A model generated the notes under the pieces. It saw only the letters and a list, made by a program, of their open reading frames with translations. It was not told the DNA's origin and ran no database searches. From Anaerotignum sp. MB30-C6 (lineage in GTDB: Bacteria; Bacillota; Clostridia; Lachnospirales; Anaerotignaceae), in assembly GCF_030908465.1 (NCBI RefSeq), contig NZ_CP133078.1, positions 310,001-374,000 on the forward strand: a stretch of 64,000 nt of DNA, written 5' to 3'. Shown one piece after another: positions 17,815-26,981 of the stretch (the stretch's first letter is position 1; every line of letters starts with the position of its first letter). The position numbers and the translations under genes were made by a program.

Positions 17815-18645
17815 ATGAAAAAACATGTTGCTCTCGTTTTGGCAGCAGCGTTGATGCTTTTTACAGCAGGCTGTTCCAAAAGTGAACCAAATGCAAGCGG
17901 TGAACAGAATGGAAATAGTGAATCAAACGTAAGTAGTGAAACAGATGGAGATAACTTGGTAGACACCAATATAATTTTACAGGCACAGATGCCCAAGGAA
18001 GGCGATGAAATCGCTGTGATTACCACATCTGAAGGGGTAATCAAGCTGCAATTCTACCCTGAAGAAGCACCCAAGGCAGTAGAAAACTTTAAAGCATTGG
18101 CTAAGTCCGATTACTATAAAGATGTGATTTTTCATCGTGTGATTCAAGGTTTTATGATTCAAGGGGGCGACCCTACGGGTACGGGTACCGGTGGAGAAAG
18201 CAGCTTTGGGGAAGATTTTGAGGATGAAATTTCCCCTAACCTTCACTTCTATCGGGGTGCGCTGGCCATGGCAAACAAGGGTCCTAATACCAACGGTAGC
18301 CAGTTCTTTATCGTTCAGAATGAAAAGGTGGCTGAACAAGGGGTTCAGGCAATTCGTGAGACAAGAGATGGCAGTGAGGAAGTAGGAATTACATTAGGAG
18401 AAGATTTTTATACCCTAGATAAAATATTCCCCGATTCTGTTCTTGACTATTATACGGAACACGGCGGCAGCATTGAGCTTGAATATATTTTCGGCAACCC
18501 TTATACTATATTTGGCCAGGTGTTTGAAGGTATGGATGTAGTAGACAAAATTGCTGCAGTAGAGGTGGACGGTAAAAATCACAAGCCTTTAAATGACGTG
18601 GTAATAGAAAAAGTGGAAATTGTAAACTATGAGTCACAAAGTTAA
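17815..18645 (+). CDS. Cyclophilin-type peptidyl-prolyl isomerase lipoprotein
   Basis: Extracellular membrane-anchored proline isomerase. 276 residues: lipoprotein signal with lipobox FTAGC, a low-complexity Ser/Asn/Glu linker to about residue 50, then the cyclophilin domain with signature FHRVIQGFMIQGGDP (about 106-120) and NGSQFFIV. About 45 extra residues lie between NGSQFFIV and the terminal FGQVFEG strand, longer than small cyclophilins. AAGGAGG precedes ATG 17815. Confidence 0.93.
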   Translation: MKKHVALVLAAALMLFTAGCSKSEPNASGEQNGNSESNVSSETDGDNLVDTNIILQAQMPKEGDEIAVITTSEGVIKLQFYPEEAPKAVENFKALAKSDYYKDVIFHRVIQGFMIQGGDPTGTGTGGESSFGEDFEDEISPNLHFYRGALAMANKGPNTNGSQFFIVQNEKVAEQGVQAIRETRDGSEEVGITLGEDFYTLDKIFPDSVLDYYTEHGGSIELEYIFGNPYTIFGQVFEGMDVVDKIAAVEVDGKNHKPLNDVVIEKVEIVNYESQS

Positions 18646-18672
18646 TGGGTTTACAGCAAGGAGAAGAAGAGA

Positions 18673-19113
18673 ATGAAAAAGAAGTTGTGGCTTGGGGTCG
18701 TGTTAGTATGTATGGCTTTCGGGGTGAGCGCCTGTGGTGATGATAAAGAACCCACTGTTGCGGCGGAAAGCGTTACTGTTGATTTTGTAAACCAAACCGG
18801 GGAAGATGTTGGGATTTTGAGAATTCGTCCTGCTGAGGAGTACGATTGGTCAGAAAACCTACTGGAAGAAGAAGTTTGGAAGCAAAATTATGAAATGCCT
18901 GTATCTTTAAGCGGTGTTTTACCAGAAGCAGAAGAAGGCTGGCAGGTTCAGATGAAGTTTTTAGATGGATCAGAGGAGACATGGCAAGGTGTTGACATTC
19001 AAAACAATGCCACTGCTGTATTTTCTTTTGAAAATGGATTGCCCAATGTAGAAATTCAAGATGGCGGTGAGGAAAACGGCCAGACTGTAGAAATGGGCAA
19101 CGTAACAGAATAA
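18673..19113 (+). CDS. Uncharacterised lipoprotein
   Basis: 146 residues with a lipoprotein signal (lipobox VSAC at about 18-21) and an acidic beta-rich domain with VDFVNQTGEDVGILRIRP and QNNATAVFSFENG, resembling small immunoglobulin-like surface domains. The family is not recognised. It lies 27 bases after the cyclophilin gene with an AAGGAGAAGAAGAG site, so it is probably in the same operon. Confidence 0.78.
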   Translation: MKKKLWLGVVLVCMAFGVSACGDDKEPTVAAESVTVDFVNQTGEDVGILRIRPAEEYDWSENLLEEEVWKQNYEMPVSLSGVLPEAEEGWQVQMKFLDGSEETWQGVDIQNNATAVFSFENGLPNVEIQDGGEENGQTVEMGNVTE

Positions 19114-19123
19114 GTTTAAGTTC

Positions 19124-19172
19124 AAAGGGACTGCAGAGAAGGAGAACACCAGCTTGCAGCCCCTTTCTTTTT
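19124..19172 (+). terminator. Terminator of the lipoprotein operon
   Basis: AAAGGG(A)CTGCA pairs with TGCAG(C)CCCTTT around a 19-base loop, followed by CTTTTT. Confidence 0.75.
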
Positions 19173-19511
19173 GGAGAACGCCAGCTTTGCTTTTGCCAGA
19201 AGGGACTGGCGGAGGGAAACAACAGGAAAAGGCTTTCTTTAAATTGTTTAGAATTAAAAATACTAAGAATGATTTGCAAAAAACGTTTGGGCTGGGGGAG
19301 TGGCTAACACCAAACAGGCAGATATAAAAGGGAATACTCGGCAAGAAAAAAATTACAATGGTTGTGAGGGAGCTTTTCTCAAGGAGGCTTGAAACTGGAA
19401 TAAAAAATTTAAGAAAGTCTTAAACAAATTCTTGGCGTTTTCTAAGGTTTTTCTGATAGAATGAAACAAGAAAAGGGGAAATACTCTAGAATAAAAAGGA
19501 GGAGTTCCATA
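19173..19511. other. Intergenic region, no gene seen
   Basis: A CGCCAG...CTGGCG inverted repeat lies near 19178-19220. A 168-codon frame on the minus strand across 18773-19279 is antisense to the lipoprotein and lacks support. Confidence 0.45.
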
Positions 19512-19937
19512 ATGAATGCAGAGAGAAAAGAAAAGGTTTTGGTACTTGTTACAGCACAGAAAAATTCGTTACGATTAATAGACTATGGGTTTTCATTGTC
19601 ATTGGCAGACGATGCTGAGTTACATATTTTGCATGTGCAAAAAGGAAATAGTGTTTTTGAGGGGAAAGATTCTTTAAAACGGTTACAAGAGCTGGTAGAT
19701 TATGGTGGCAGGATGGGGGCTTGTATCCATGTTCAATGTGACCTCAATGTGGCACAGTGCGTGAGCAGATTTGTAAAAAAGGAGGGGATAACCCGTGTTG
19801 TTTTGGGTGAGGCACCCCAAGAGAAACAAGAGAAAGTCCTCGGTGAGTGGGATCGAATTATCCAGGTGATTCCAGAAGAAATTAAAATCAATGTGGTGGC
19901 GAAAGAAAAAGCCGAACGTGAACGTTTGATTGTATAA
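19512..19937 (+). CDS. Universal stress protein-like (KdpD USP-type) protein
   Basis: 141 residues with an alpha/beta USP-like pattern: EKVLVLVTAQKNSLRLIDYGFSLSLADDAELHILHV, then CVSRFVKKEGITRVVLGEAPQEK, like the KdpD USP domain. Role unknown; probable nucleotide or stress-related protein. ATG 19512 follows AAAAAGGAGGAG. The frame runs upstream to 19461 without a ribosome site. Confidence 0.72.
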   Translation: MNAERKEKVLVLVTAQKNSLRLIDYGFSLSLADDAELHILHVQKGNSVFEGKDSLKRLQELVDYGGRMGACIHVQCDLNVAQCVSRFVKKEGITRVVLGEAPQEKQEKVLGEWDRIIQVIPEEIKINVVAKEKAERERLIV

Positions 19938-19942
19938 AATAG

Positions 19943-19970
19943 AGGAGTCGATTTTATCGGCTCCTTTGCC
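19943..19970 (+). terminator. Weak terminator after the USP-like gene
   Basis: AGGAGTCGA / TCGGCTCCT 9-bp stem with a 5-base loop; the tail TTGCCTTG is only partly T-rich. Confidence 0.55.
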
Positions 19971-20368
19971 TTGTAATAAACTATTTTCGGTTTAATTGGG
20001 ATTTAAAAAAGTGCGAAGACGTAAACAAAGTTTGAAAAGTTTAAAATTTTATGGAAATGAATACAAATAACTTCCTCTGCCATTGCGTAAAAAGTCTTTT
20101 AGGCCTGGATTGGCGGATTTTCGTAGAGTGGGTAGAACCCTTCCCAATTTTGCGGTTTATGCAGGGAATTTTCATTTTTTGTTGCAATCGAGGAAAAATT
20201 ATATTATCATTTCAAAGAGTGGAGAAATCTGCAATAAAGTAAATGCCTTTATAAGAGTGGGATATATCCCTTTAAGTATCAAAAGGGGACAAATGACCAA
20301 AGTAGTTAATTAAGTGATCTTATGGAAGGTTTTGCAATAAGTTTTTGAAAATAAAGGAGCGATAAGTA
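19971..20368. other. Intergenic region, no gene seen
   Basis: About 400 bases. Two overlapping small frames (20051-20242, 20083-20313) lack ribosome sites and protein-like composition. A 12-bp palindrome GGGATATATCCC occurs at 20259-20270. Confidence 0.45.
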
Positions 20369-20869
20369 ATGAGTTTATATGAAAGCTGGATGGAAAAGGC
20401 TTTTTCTCAAGAAGGTAGAAGTGTGGATACAATCTGGGATGATTATTTACCCAAGGAACAAAGAATCTATGAATATATCATTGGTGAAAAAGTAAAATCC
20501 GTAGATGGTACAGTGGCTGAATTGGCAGCACGTTTTAATATGACAGCGGAAGAAATCGTTGCTTTTGTTGATGGTATCAACGAAGCATTGCCTGAAAAGC
20601 ATGATATGGAAAGTTTGACAGAAGCGTCTCAGATTTCTCTAAAAATTGATTTTGAAAAGTTATATAAAAAAATGGTTGAATATAAAGCGGAGCATCTGTA
20701 TTCCTTACCTCAGTGGGAAGGTGTGTTTGACGCCGACACTCGCAAGAGAATGATGTTAGAACAGAAAAATTCTCGTACAGTCATTAAAGGTGAAAAGATC
20801 GGACGCAACGATCCTTGTCCTTGCGGTAGCGGCAAGAAATATAAAAAATGCTGTGGAGTAAACGCATAA
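20369..20869 (+). CDS. SEC-C motif protein
   Basis: 166 residues. The C-terminus has the zinc-binding SEC-C motif [18 protein letters not shown] (about 147-164), as at the end of SecA. The N-terminal part is helical without a recognised domain. Function unknown; SEC-C modules bind zinc and often contact ribosome or Sec components. AAAGGAG precedes ATG 20369, and the next gene starts 3 bases after the stop. Confidence 0.85.
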   Translation: MSLYESWMEKAFSQEGRSVDTIWDDYLPKEQRIYEYIIGEKVKSVDGTVAELAARFNMTAEEIVAFVDGINEALPEKHDMESLTEASQISLKIDFEKLYKKMVEYKAEHLYSLPQWEGVFDADTRKRMMLEQKNSRTVIKGEKIGRNDPCPCGSGKKYKKCCGVNA

Positions 20870-20872
20870 AAA

Positions 20873-21928
20873 ATGGAAACAAAGCTTATTAAAATCAGCC
20901 CTGAAAACCCAGAGCCACAGCTTGTTGAAGAAGCGGCTCGTATTTTAAAGGATGGCGGCCTTGTGGCATTTCCTACAGAAACCGTATATGGATTGGGTGG
21001 GAACGGGCTGGATAGTGAAGCTTGTAAAAATATTTATATTGCCAAGGGGCGTCCTTCGGACAACCCCTTAATTTTGCATATTTCCCAAATCAGTGAGTTG
21101 CGTCCCATTGTGCGGGAAATACCGCTGGCGGCACAAATGCTGATGGACGCATTTTGGCCAGGGCCACTTACGATGATTTTTCCAAAGTCCCATATTGTCC
21201 CTTTAACTACAACAGGAGGCTTGGATACGGTGGCGGTCCGCTTTCCTTCACATCCAGTGGCTATGGCAATTATTCGTGCTTCGGGCTTGCCCATTGCAGG
21301 GCCTAGTGCCAACTCTTCCGGCAAACCAAGCCCAACTAGGGCATCTCACGTAGAATTTGACCTGTCCGGTAAAATTGATATGATTGTTGATGGCGGAGCG
21401 GCAGAGTGGGGTTTGGAATCCACCATTGTTGACGTAACTGGTGAAGTCCCAGTGATTTTGCGCCCAGGGGCGATTACCAAAGAAATGATGGAGGCTGTGG
21501 TTGGTGAAGTTTTCATTGATCCTGCAATTTTAACTAAGCCCTCACAGGACTTAAGGCCCAAAGCCCCTGGTATGAAATATACCCATTATTCTCCTAAGGC
21601 CAAGGTAACCTTGGTAAGGGGAAGTAGGGAGGCAGTAATTTCTAAGGTGAATCAGATGTGCCATACGGATGGGGTAGAGGGGAAGAGAACCGGTGTTTTG
21701 GCAACAGAGGAAACCAAAGGACGTTATCAGGCGGATGTAGTATTATCTTTAGGAAAAAGAGATAAACTTGAGGAAATTGGAGCAAACTTATTTAAGCACT
21801 TGCGTAAGTTTGACTTTCTTGGGATAGACACAGTTTATTCCGAGGTGTTTCCTGAGGAAGGCGAAGGCTTGGCGATTATGAACCGCTTAAATAAAGCGGC
21901 GGGTTATCGCCAATTTGATGCAGAATAG
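20873..21928 (+). CDS. L-threonylcarbamoyladenylate synthase (Sua5/YwlC type)
   Basis: Makes the threonylcarbamoyl-AMP intermediate for the t6A37 tRNA modification. 351 residues: an N-terminal YrdC-like domain with GGLVAFPTETVYGLG (about 28-42), KGRPSDNPL and PSANSSGKPSPT, plus the C-terminal Sua5 domain (about 215-345) that distinguishes Sua5 from short TsaC. It starts at ATG 20873, almost touching the SEC-C gene, so translation is likely coupled. Confidence 0.95.
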   Translation: METKLIKISPENPEPQLVEEAARILKDGGLVAFPTETVYGLGGNGLDSEACKNIYIAKGRPSDNPLILHISQISELRPIVREIPLAAQMLMDAFWPGPLTMIFPKSHIVPLTTTGGLDTVAVRFPSHPVAMAIIRASGLPIAGPSANSSGKPSPTRASHVEFDLSGKIDMIVDGGAAEWGLESTIVDVTGEVPVILRPGAITKEMMEAVVGEVFIDPAILTKPSQDLRPKAPGMKYTHYSPKAKVTLVRGSREAVISKVNQMCHTDGVEGKRTGVLATEETKGRYQADVVLSLGKRDKLEEIGANLFKHLRKFDFLGIDTVYSEVFPEEGEGLAIMNRLNKAAGYRQFDAE

Positions 21929-21962
21929 GCAAAGCAAAAAAACAAAATAAGGAGAGACCATT

Positions 21963-22391
21963 ATGTTAGCTTTAGGTTGTGATCACGGCGGGTTTCCGTT
22001 GATGGTAGAGGTCATTAAATATTTAGAAGAACAAAAAATTCCATACAAGAACTTTGGAGCTTTTTCCGAAGAATCCGTGGATTATCCTGAGTTTGGCAAG
22101 TTGGTTGCTCATGCCGTTGCCGATGGCGAATGTGAAAAAGGGATTTTGATTTGTGGAACAGGTATTGGTATTTCTATCACTGCCAACAAAGTAAAGGGAA
22201 TTCGTGCGGCTCTTTGTGGGGATGTTTTCTCTGCAAAAGCAACAAGAGAACATAATGATGCCAACATTCTTGCTTTGGGTGCCCGTGTAACCGGTGCAGG
22301 CTTAGCTTTGGAGATTGTTAAGGCATTTTTGGAGACACCATTCTCCAACGATGAACGTCATTTAAGAAGAATTAACCAAATTGAAGACTGA
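21963..22391 (+). CDS. rpiB: Ribose 5-phosphate isomerase B
   Basis: Interconverts ribose 5-phosphate and ribulose 5-phosphate in the pentose phosphate pathway. 142 residues with the RpiB/LacA start LALGCDHGGFPL, the DYPEF segment, and the catalytic-Cys loop ILICGTGIGISI (about 61-72), then REHNDANILALGAR. AAGGAGAGACC precedes ATG 21963. It leads into upp. Confidence 0.95.
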   Translation: MLALGCDHGGFPLMVEVIKYLEEQKIPYKNFGAFSEESVDYPEFGKLVAHAVADGECEKGILICGTGIGISITANKVKGIRAALCGDVFSAKATREHNDANILALGARVTGAGLALEIVKAFLETPFSNDERHLRRINQIED

Positions 22392-22406
22392 TAGAAAGAA
22401 GGAACG

Positions 22407-23036
22407 ATGATGAGCAAACTGTTCGTATCTGAACATCCTATGATTCAGAGCAAAATGGCCATGTTAAGAAACAAAGATACAGGATCAAAGGAATTTCGTG
22501 AAATTATTGGTGAGGTAGCAATGCTTTTGTGTTACGAAGCAACCAGAGACTTGCCTTTGACAGAAATTGAAGTGGAAACACCTGTGGCAATGGCACAGTG
22601 TCGTACAATCGATACAAAATTGGCAATTGTACCTATTTTAAGAGCTGGCATTGGTATGACCGACGGCCTTTTGAACCTGATGCCCAATGCAAAAATTGGA
22701 CATATCGGTTTATATCGTGATCCCGAAACACTAAACCCTGTTGAATATTACTGCAAACTTCCTTCTGATGTGGAAGAAAGAACCGTGTTCTTAACAGACC
22801 CTATGTTGGCAACAGGTGGCACAGCGGAAGCGGCCATTGGCTTTTTGAAAGAAAGAGGCGTGAAGAATATTATCATGCTTTGTATTCTTGCAGCGCCTGA
22901 AGGTGTAAAGAGAATTAAAGAAACCCATCCTGATGTTGATATTTATGCAGCAGCCTATGATGGTATATTAAACGACCACGGCTATATTGTTCCCGGCTTG
23001 GGCGATGCAGGCGACAGAATTTTCGGAACAAAATAA
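22407..23036 (+). CDS. upp: Uracil phosphoribosyltransferase
   Basis: Salvages uracil to UMP with PRPP. 209 residues with the PRPP-binding segment [17 protein letters not shown] (about 129-145) and the C-terminal uracil-binding [16 protein letters not shown]. Adjacent ATGs at 22407 and 22410 follow GAAAGGAACG. It lies 15 bases after rpiB. prs, which makes PRPP, is elsewhere in this window. Confidence 0.97.
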   Translation: MMSKLFVSEHPMIQSKMAMLRNKDTGSKEFREIIGEVAMLLCYEATRDLPLTEIEVETPVAMAQCRTIDTKLAIVPILRAGIGMTDGLLNLMPNAKIGHIGLYRDPETLNPVEYYCKLPSDVEERTVFLTDPMLATGGTAEAAIGFLKERGVKNIIMLCILAAPEGVKRIKETHPDVDIYAAAYDGILNDHGYIVPGLGDAGDRIFGTK

Positions 23037-23057
23037 AATATTGTAAAATAAGATAAG

Positions 23058-23080
23058 GGGGATTGTAAAATCCCCATTTT
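23058..23080 (+). terminator. Terminator downstream of upp
   Basis: GGGGATT-GTAA-AATCCCC stem-loop followed by ATTTTCC, 22 bases past the stop. Confidence 0.75.
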
Positions 23081-23123
23081 CCTGTATAGGGAGTTTCTCC
23101 CCAACGTTAGGAGAGGATTTTGG

Positions 23124-24161
23124 ATGCAGCATAATTGGTTATTATATATAGCGGCTTTCGCTAGTGCCTTTGCGATTACGCTAGTTACAACTCCCCTTGC
23201 AAAATGGATCTCTATAAAGTGCGGAGCAATCGATTATCCAAAGGACAGAGGTGTCCATAAAAAGCCCATGCCTAGAATGGGTGGGGTGGCTATTGTATTG
23301 GGTTTTACCATTACGGTTTTAATGGTATTTTATTTTGATAGAAGCATGAGTACAAAACAATTTGTAGGCTTTCTTACAGGGGCATTGCTGATTGCGGCTT
23401 TAGGCGTACTGGATGATATGATGAACCTGCCTGCCAAGCTGAAATTTTGTGTGCAAATTGTGGCAGCTTTCATTGTGATTTTTTCAGGCACCCAAATACA
23501 AGTGGTTCTTTGGCCCGTAACAGCAGCGTTGCAAAAGTTTAGTATTCCCATTACCCTAATTTGGATTGTGGGTGTAACCAATGCCGTAAACTTAATTGAT
23601 GGCTTAGACGGCTTGGCGGCGGGGGTTTCGTCCATCGCTGCCTTAAGCTTGATGGTACTATGTATCATGACGGGTAGTAATACTGCGGTGGTGTTAACGG
23701 CTGCCCTTGCAGGTGCCTGTCTTGGCTTTTTGCCCAGAAACTTTAACCCTGCGGAAATATTTATGGGTGATACTGGTTCAACCTTCCTTGGATTCGTCTT
23801 GGCGGTTACCAGTATTCTAGGTGTATTTAAAGGGTATGCCTTGTTGGCGGTTAGCGTAAGCGTTTTATGTTTGGGCTTACCTGTGTTTGATACAATTTTT
23901 GCCATGCTTCGTCGAATGGCAAAGCATCAACCCATCATGCAGCCCGATCGAGGACACTTGCACCATCGCCTCATTGACAGAGGGTTCACCCAAAGGCAGG
24001 CCGTGTTAATTTTATACGCCTTTAGCCTTTGCTTAGGGTCCTTGGCAATTTTTATTTCATTTAAAGATTCCAGAATTATTGTGGTTGTATTGCTTACAGT
24101 AATTTTGCTAAGCTTTATAATTTATTATTTTAACGTTCATGTGAAACACAAAAGTAAGTAA
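23124..24161 (+). CDS. tagO: Undecaprenyl-phosphate GlcNAc-1-phosphate transferase (TagO/WecA/MraY family)
   Basis: Integral membrane enzyme starting teichoic acid or surface glycan synthesis by moving GlcNAc-1-P to undecaprenyl phosphate. 345 residues with about ten membrane helices. Family motifs: GVHKKPMPRMGG near 38-49, the DD region LGVLDDMMNLPAKLKF, NLIDGLDGLAAG, FMGDTGSTFLGF, and the His loop RGHLHHRLIDRG. AGGAGAGG precedes ATG 23124. The exact sugar cannot be proven from sequence. Confidence 0.92.
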   Translation: MQHNWLLYIAAFASAFAITLVTTPLAKWISIKCGAIDYPKDRGVHKKPMPRMGGVAIVLGFTITVLMVFYFDRSMSTKQFVGFLTGALLIAALGVLDDMMNLPAKLKFCVQIVAAFIVIFSGTQIQVVLWPVTAALQKFSIPITLIWIVGVTNAVNLIDGLDGLAAGVSSIAALSLMVLCIMTGSNTAVVLTAALAGACLGFLPRNFNPAEIFMGDTGSTFLGFVLAVTSILGVFKGYALLAVSVSVLCLGLPVFDTIFAMLRRMAKHQPIMQPDRGHLHHRLIDRGFTQRQAVLILYAFSLCLGSLAIFISFKDSRIIVVVLLTVILLSFIIYYFNVHVKHKSK

Positions 24162-24165
24162 AATA

Positions 24166-24210
24166 AAAAGACTGTCCAAAGACGTTTTTCGTCGGCGGCA
24201 GTCTTTTCTT
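24166..24210 (+). terminator. Terminator of tagO
   Basis: AAAAGACTG / CAGTCTTTT 9-bp stem enclosing a smaller GACG-TTTTT-CGTC stem, followed by CTT. Confidence 0.85.
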
Positions 24211-24271
24211 AACCGATGGGTCATGGTATACTTAAAGTTACGAAACTGTTAGGACAGAAAGGGGGATACAT

Positions 24272-25198
24272 ATGGCGAGAGAGATTTCCATATCAAGTGA
24301 ATTTATCGAAAAAGAACTGCCATTAGCACCACCGTTGTATGTTTCTATCTATCTGATGACGAAAGCTTTGGAGGATGCCGATGCTGCCAAGGTTGCAGTT
24401 AAGCTGAACATACTGGAAAGCGATGTAATTCGTGCATGGCAATATTGGCAGGAAAGAGAACAGGCAAAGCCTGTGGTAAGCAGGCAGCCTCAGGTGTTTT
24501 TAGAACAGCGGCCGGAGTACGGTACGGCAGAATTATCCGAATACATGAAACATCAGGATATGAAAGAGCTGTTGCAAACAGCCCAGCGGAAATTAGGAAA
24601 GCCATTGACACAGCAAGATATCAGTATGATTTTTGGCTTTTATGATTGGCTTGGATTTCCTCTGGATCTGATTGAGGTGCTACTTTCTTACTGTGTTTCC
24701 GATGGGTTTAAAGGAATGAGATACGTTGAGAAGGTGGCCATGGCTTGGGCGGAGGAAGGCATCAACACCGTTGATAAGGCGGCTCAATACATAGAAATGA
24801 GAAAAACAGGGTTCCATACCATTATGCGTGCTTTTGGGCAGAGCGGAAGAATGCCTGTGGATGGGGAAGAAGCCTATATGAAAAAATGGCTGAAAGAGTA
24901 TGCATTGCCCCTAGAAGTAATTAAAATGGCCTGCGAAAGAACCGTAATGCAGACAGGTAAAGTAAGTTTTGCCTACGCCGATAGCATTCTTAAAAAATGG
25001 AAAAGCGCTGGGGTGAAAACCACAGAGGATATAGAAACGTTGGATCGTGCTTTTGCTGCTAAGAAAGCGGTAAAAAGTAGCGAAGGGAAGGCTACTGTGG
25101 CCCCACCCAAGCAAAATCGCTTTATTAATTACACCCAAAGACAGTGGGATTTTGAAAAATTGGAAAAACTACAAAGAGAAGAAAGAGACAAATGGTAA
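24272..25198 (+). CDS. DnaD domain replication initiation protein
   Basis: 308-residue primosome protein of the DnaD/DnaB (Gram-positive) family. An N-terminal winged-helix-like region (about 20-65) precedes a DnaD domain with QDISMIFGFYDWLGFPLDLIEVLLSYC (about 112-138) and a second one with EYALPLEVIKMACERTVMQTGKVSFAYADSILKKW. The terminal YTQRQWDFEKLE is the DnaD YxxxIxxxW-like region. GAAAGGGGG precedes the ATG. It is paired with the helicase loader downstream. Confidence 0.92.
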   Translation: MAREISISSEFIEKELPLAPPLYVSIYLMTKALEDADAAKVAVKLNILESDVIRAWQYWQEREQAKPVVSRQPQVFLEQRPEYGTAELSEYMKHQDMKELLQTAQRKLGKPLTQQDISMIFGFYDWLGFPLDLIEVLLSYCVSDGFKGMRYVEKVAMAWAEEGINTVDKAAQYIEMRKTGFHTIMRAFGQSGRMPVDGEEAYMKKWLKEYALPLEVIKMACERTVMQTGKVSFAYADSILKKWKSAGVKTTEDIETLDRAFAAKKAVKSSEGKATVAPPKQNRFINYTQRQWDFEKLEKLQREERDKW

Positions 25199-25213
25199 AA
25201 GGAGGCGGGTGCA

Positions 25214-26209
25214 TTGGCAACAAGAACACAGATATTTCGTGAAATATTACGAGAATATGATGGCATACGCACGCAAAAGGCCGCAGAGTTGCGAGATAGA
25301 AAGGCTGAGCTTTACGAAAGATTGCCTCGTTTGGAGGAGATTGAACGGGAGTTAGCACTTTTAGGCACGAAGACTGCCCGCATGGTTTTACAAGGGAATA
25401 TGAACCCCGAGGAGATTGTAGAGCAACTGAAAAGCCAACAGAAAATTCTTGAACAGGAGCGTTTGGAAATTTTAGCCACCAATCATCTGACTACCAAACT
25501 GTTTGAAATGGAATATGCTTGTCCCAAATGCAAAGACACAGGATACATTGGAACGGAACAATGCCTTTGTTTGAAACGACGCCTGATGGATAAGCTTTAT
25601 GACCAGTCCAATGTGCGGGATATTATCAAGGTGGAGAACTTCGATAATTTTGATTTTTCTTTGTATAACACAACAGCTTCTAAAGAAGAGGGGCTTTCGC
25701 CAAAAGCAAATGCGGAAAAGCTATACCGCAGGGCTTTGGCTTTTGTGGAGGAGTTTGGAAACGGTGCAAACCTACTGATTTATGGGGGAACAGGTTTGGG
25801 AAAAACCTTTCTTTGCAATTGTATAGCCAAAGATCTGTTAGAAAAAGGGCACACCGTTTTATACCTTACAGCAGGCCAGTTATTTAGAAAGCTTGAGGAA
25901 CAAAAATTCCATCGGGATGATGACGAAGAAGAAGCCAAGGAATGGGATCAGGAATTGCTAGAGGCAGAACTTTTGATTATTGATGACTTGGGGACAGAGT
26001 TTGCCACAATTTTTACGGCGTCGGAGCTTTTCCGCATTATTAATGATAGAAAGTTAGCGAAAAAGGCCGTTGTGATTTCTACAAATTTAGGGCCTACGGA
26101 GTTAATGAATCTTTATTCCGACCGTGTAACATCAAGATTTTTCGGAGAATTTGAACAGATGAAGTTTTTTGGGGACGATATTCGTATTGTAAAAAAATTT
26201 CAGAGATAG
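25214..26209 (+). CDS. DnaI/DnaC-like helicase loader ATPase
   Basis: AAA+ loader of the replicative helicase. 331 residues: an N-terminal coiled coil, a zinc-finger CPKCKDTGY...CLCLKRR (about 97-118), and an ATPase domain with Walker A IYGGTGLGKTF (about 191-201), Walker B LLIIDDLGTE, and the sensor/arginine region SDRVTSRFF. TTG 25214 follows AAAGGAGGCGGG. It lies 15 bases after the DnaD gene. Confidence 0.93.
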   Translation: MATRTQIFREILREYDGIRTQKAAELRDRKAELYERLPRLEEIERELALLGTKTARMVLQGNMNPEEIVEQLKSQQKILEQERLEILATNHLTTKLFEMEYACPKCKDTGYIGTEQCLCLKRRLMDKLYDQSNVRDIIKVENFDNFDFSLYNTTASKEEGLSPKANAEKLYRRALAFVEEFGNGANLLIYGGTGLGKTFLCNCIAKDLLEKGHTVLYLTAGQLFRKLEEQKFHRDDDEEEAKEWDQELLEAELLIIDDLGTEFATIFTASELFRIINDRKLAKKAVVISTNLGPTELMNLYSDRVTSRFFGEFEQMKFFGDDIRIVKKFQR

Positions 26210-26219
26210 AATGATATGA

Positions 26220-26257
26220 AAGGAGCGTTTTTCTGATAGAAACGTTCCTTTTTATTT
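26220..26257 (+). terminator. Terminator of the primosome operon
   Basis: AAGGAGCGTTT / AAACGTTCCTT stem (one G-U) with a 9-base loop, then TTTATTTT. Confidence 0.9.
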
Positions 26258-26305
26258 TGGTGAATAAAAGAAAAGTGAACCAACATTTGTCCACTTACCT
26301 TTAAA

Positions 26306-26491
26306 TTATTTATCAACAACTACTTTCCCGTTGGAATCTAATAATGGTGTAACACCATTTTGCCCTGACCCTACTGTCATTAAATAATTAACGCCGGTAT
26401 GAGTATCCACAACAATATATAGCGCACCAAAACCTAAGGATTGCTCTTCTTTAATGATAAAACGTTTCTCTTTTTTATCTTTACCAAACAT
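26306..26491 (-). CDS. DUF6440-like small protein
   Basis: A 61-residue soluble protein with MFGK(D/K) start, LGFGALYIVVDTHTGVNYL and GVTPLLDSNGKVVV, a pattern I associate with DUF6440 proteins of Clostridia. Function unknown. I start at ATG 26491 because GGAAGGTGG is 6-8 bases upstream; a GTG at 26503 overlaps that site. Confidence 0.75.
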   Translation of the reverse strand: MFGKDKKEKRFIIKEEQSLGFGALYIVVDTHTGVNYLMTVGSGQNGVTPLLDSNGKVVVDK

Positions 26492-26556
26492 ATGAAATAC
26501 CACCTTCCGAATTTGTGTGTTCTTAAGTTAGGGCTAGTTCAACAGTTTATCATTTT

Positions 26557-26562
26557 ATTATA
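26557..26562 (-). promoter_or_regulatory. -10 box for the DUF6440-like gene
   Basis: Minus-strand TATAAT 66 bases before the start; no clear -35. Confidence 0.4.
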
Positions 26563-26724
26563 CATAATTTAGTGTTAAAGTTCGATAATAATTTGAGAGT
26601 ACAGATGAAAAGAAGATATTTTTTAAGCTTTTATCTGAAAGCTTCATTTTAGTGTAGAATAATGAAAAGGGTTTTTCTGTTGATTATGAATACAAAAAAA
26701 TTAGGCAACAATAGGGATTTGTGA

Positions 26725-26981
26725 TATAATAATAACATAAAAAGTGTTCGACTTTTTGTATTTGTTGAAGATAGGTTTCTTTTAGAGAAATAAGGTTTTA
26801 TGTGTTAGCAAACACAGCACAATAGAAGTAGTAGTGTAAATATAAAATGCTATTTTGGCTAAATAAACAGACTAGAAAGCCTAATATCCCTTAGGGGAAA
26901 GGGGGTTGCCTTTGTTTTTGCGTGGAGAAAAACCACAAGGAATTCAATAGTCTGGAATAAACATAGTTTTTGAGGTGACAA
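26725..26981 (+). promoter_or_regulatory. Promoter and long structured leader before tmk
   Basis: TATAAT at 26725-26730 is followed by about 245 untranslated bases with several hairpins: AAAAAGT-N5-ACTTTTT (26739-26757), TTTC...GAAA near 26777, TGTGTT-AGCA-AACACA (26801-26816). CAGACTA (26868-26874) pairs with TAGTCTG (26948-26954) to close an 87-base domain that contains GTTTTT...AAAAAC and GTGG...CCAC as alternatives. No known riboswitch class was recognised. Confidence 0.5.

Noticed and set aside
18773..19279. 168-codon minus-strand frame
   Set aside because: Antisense to a lipoprotein gene that has its own ribosome site and signal peptide.
20051..20313. Two overlapping small frames before the SEC-C gene
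   Set aside because: No ribosome sites and no protein-like pattern.
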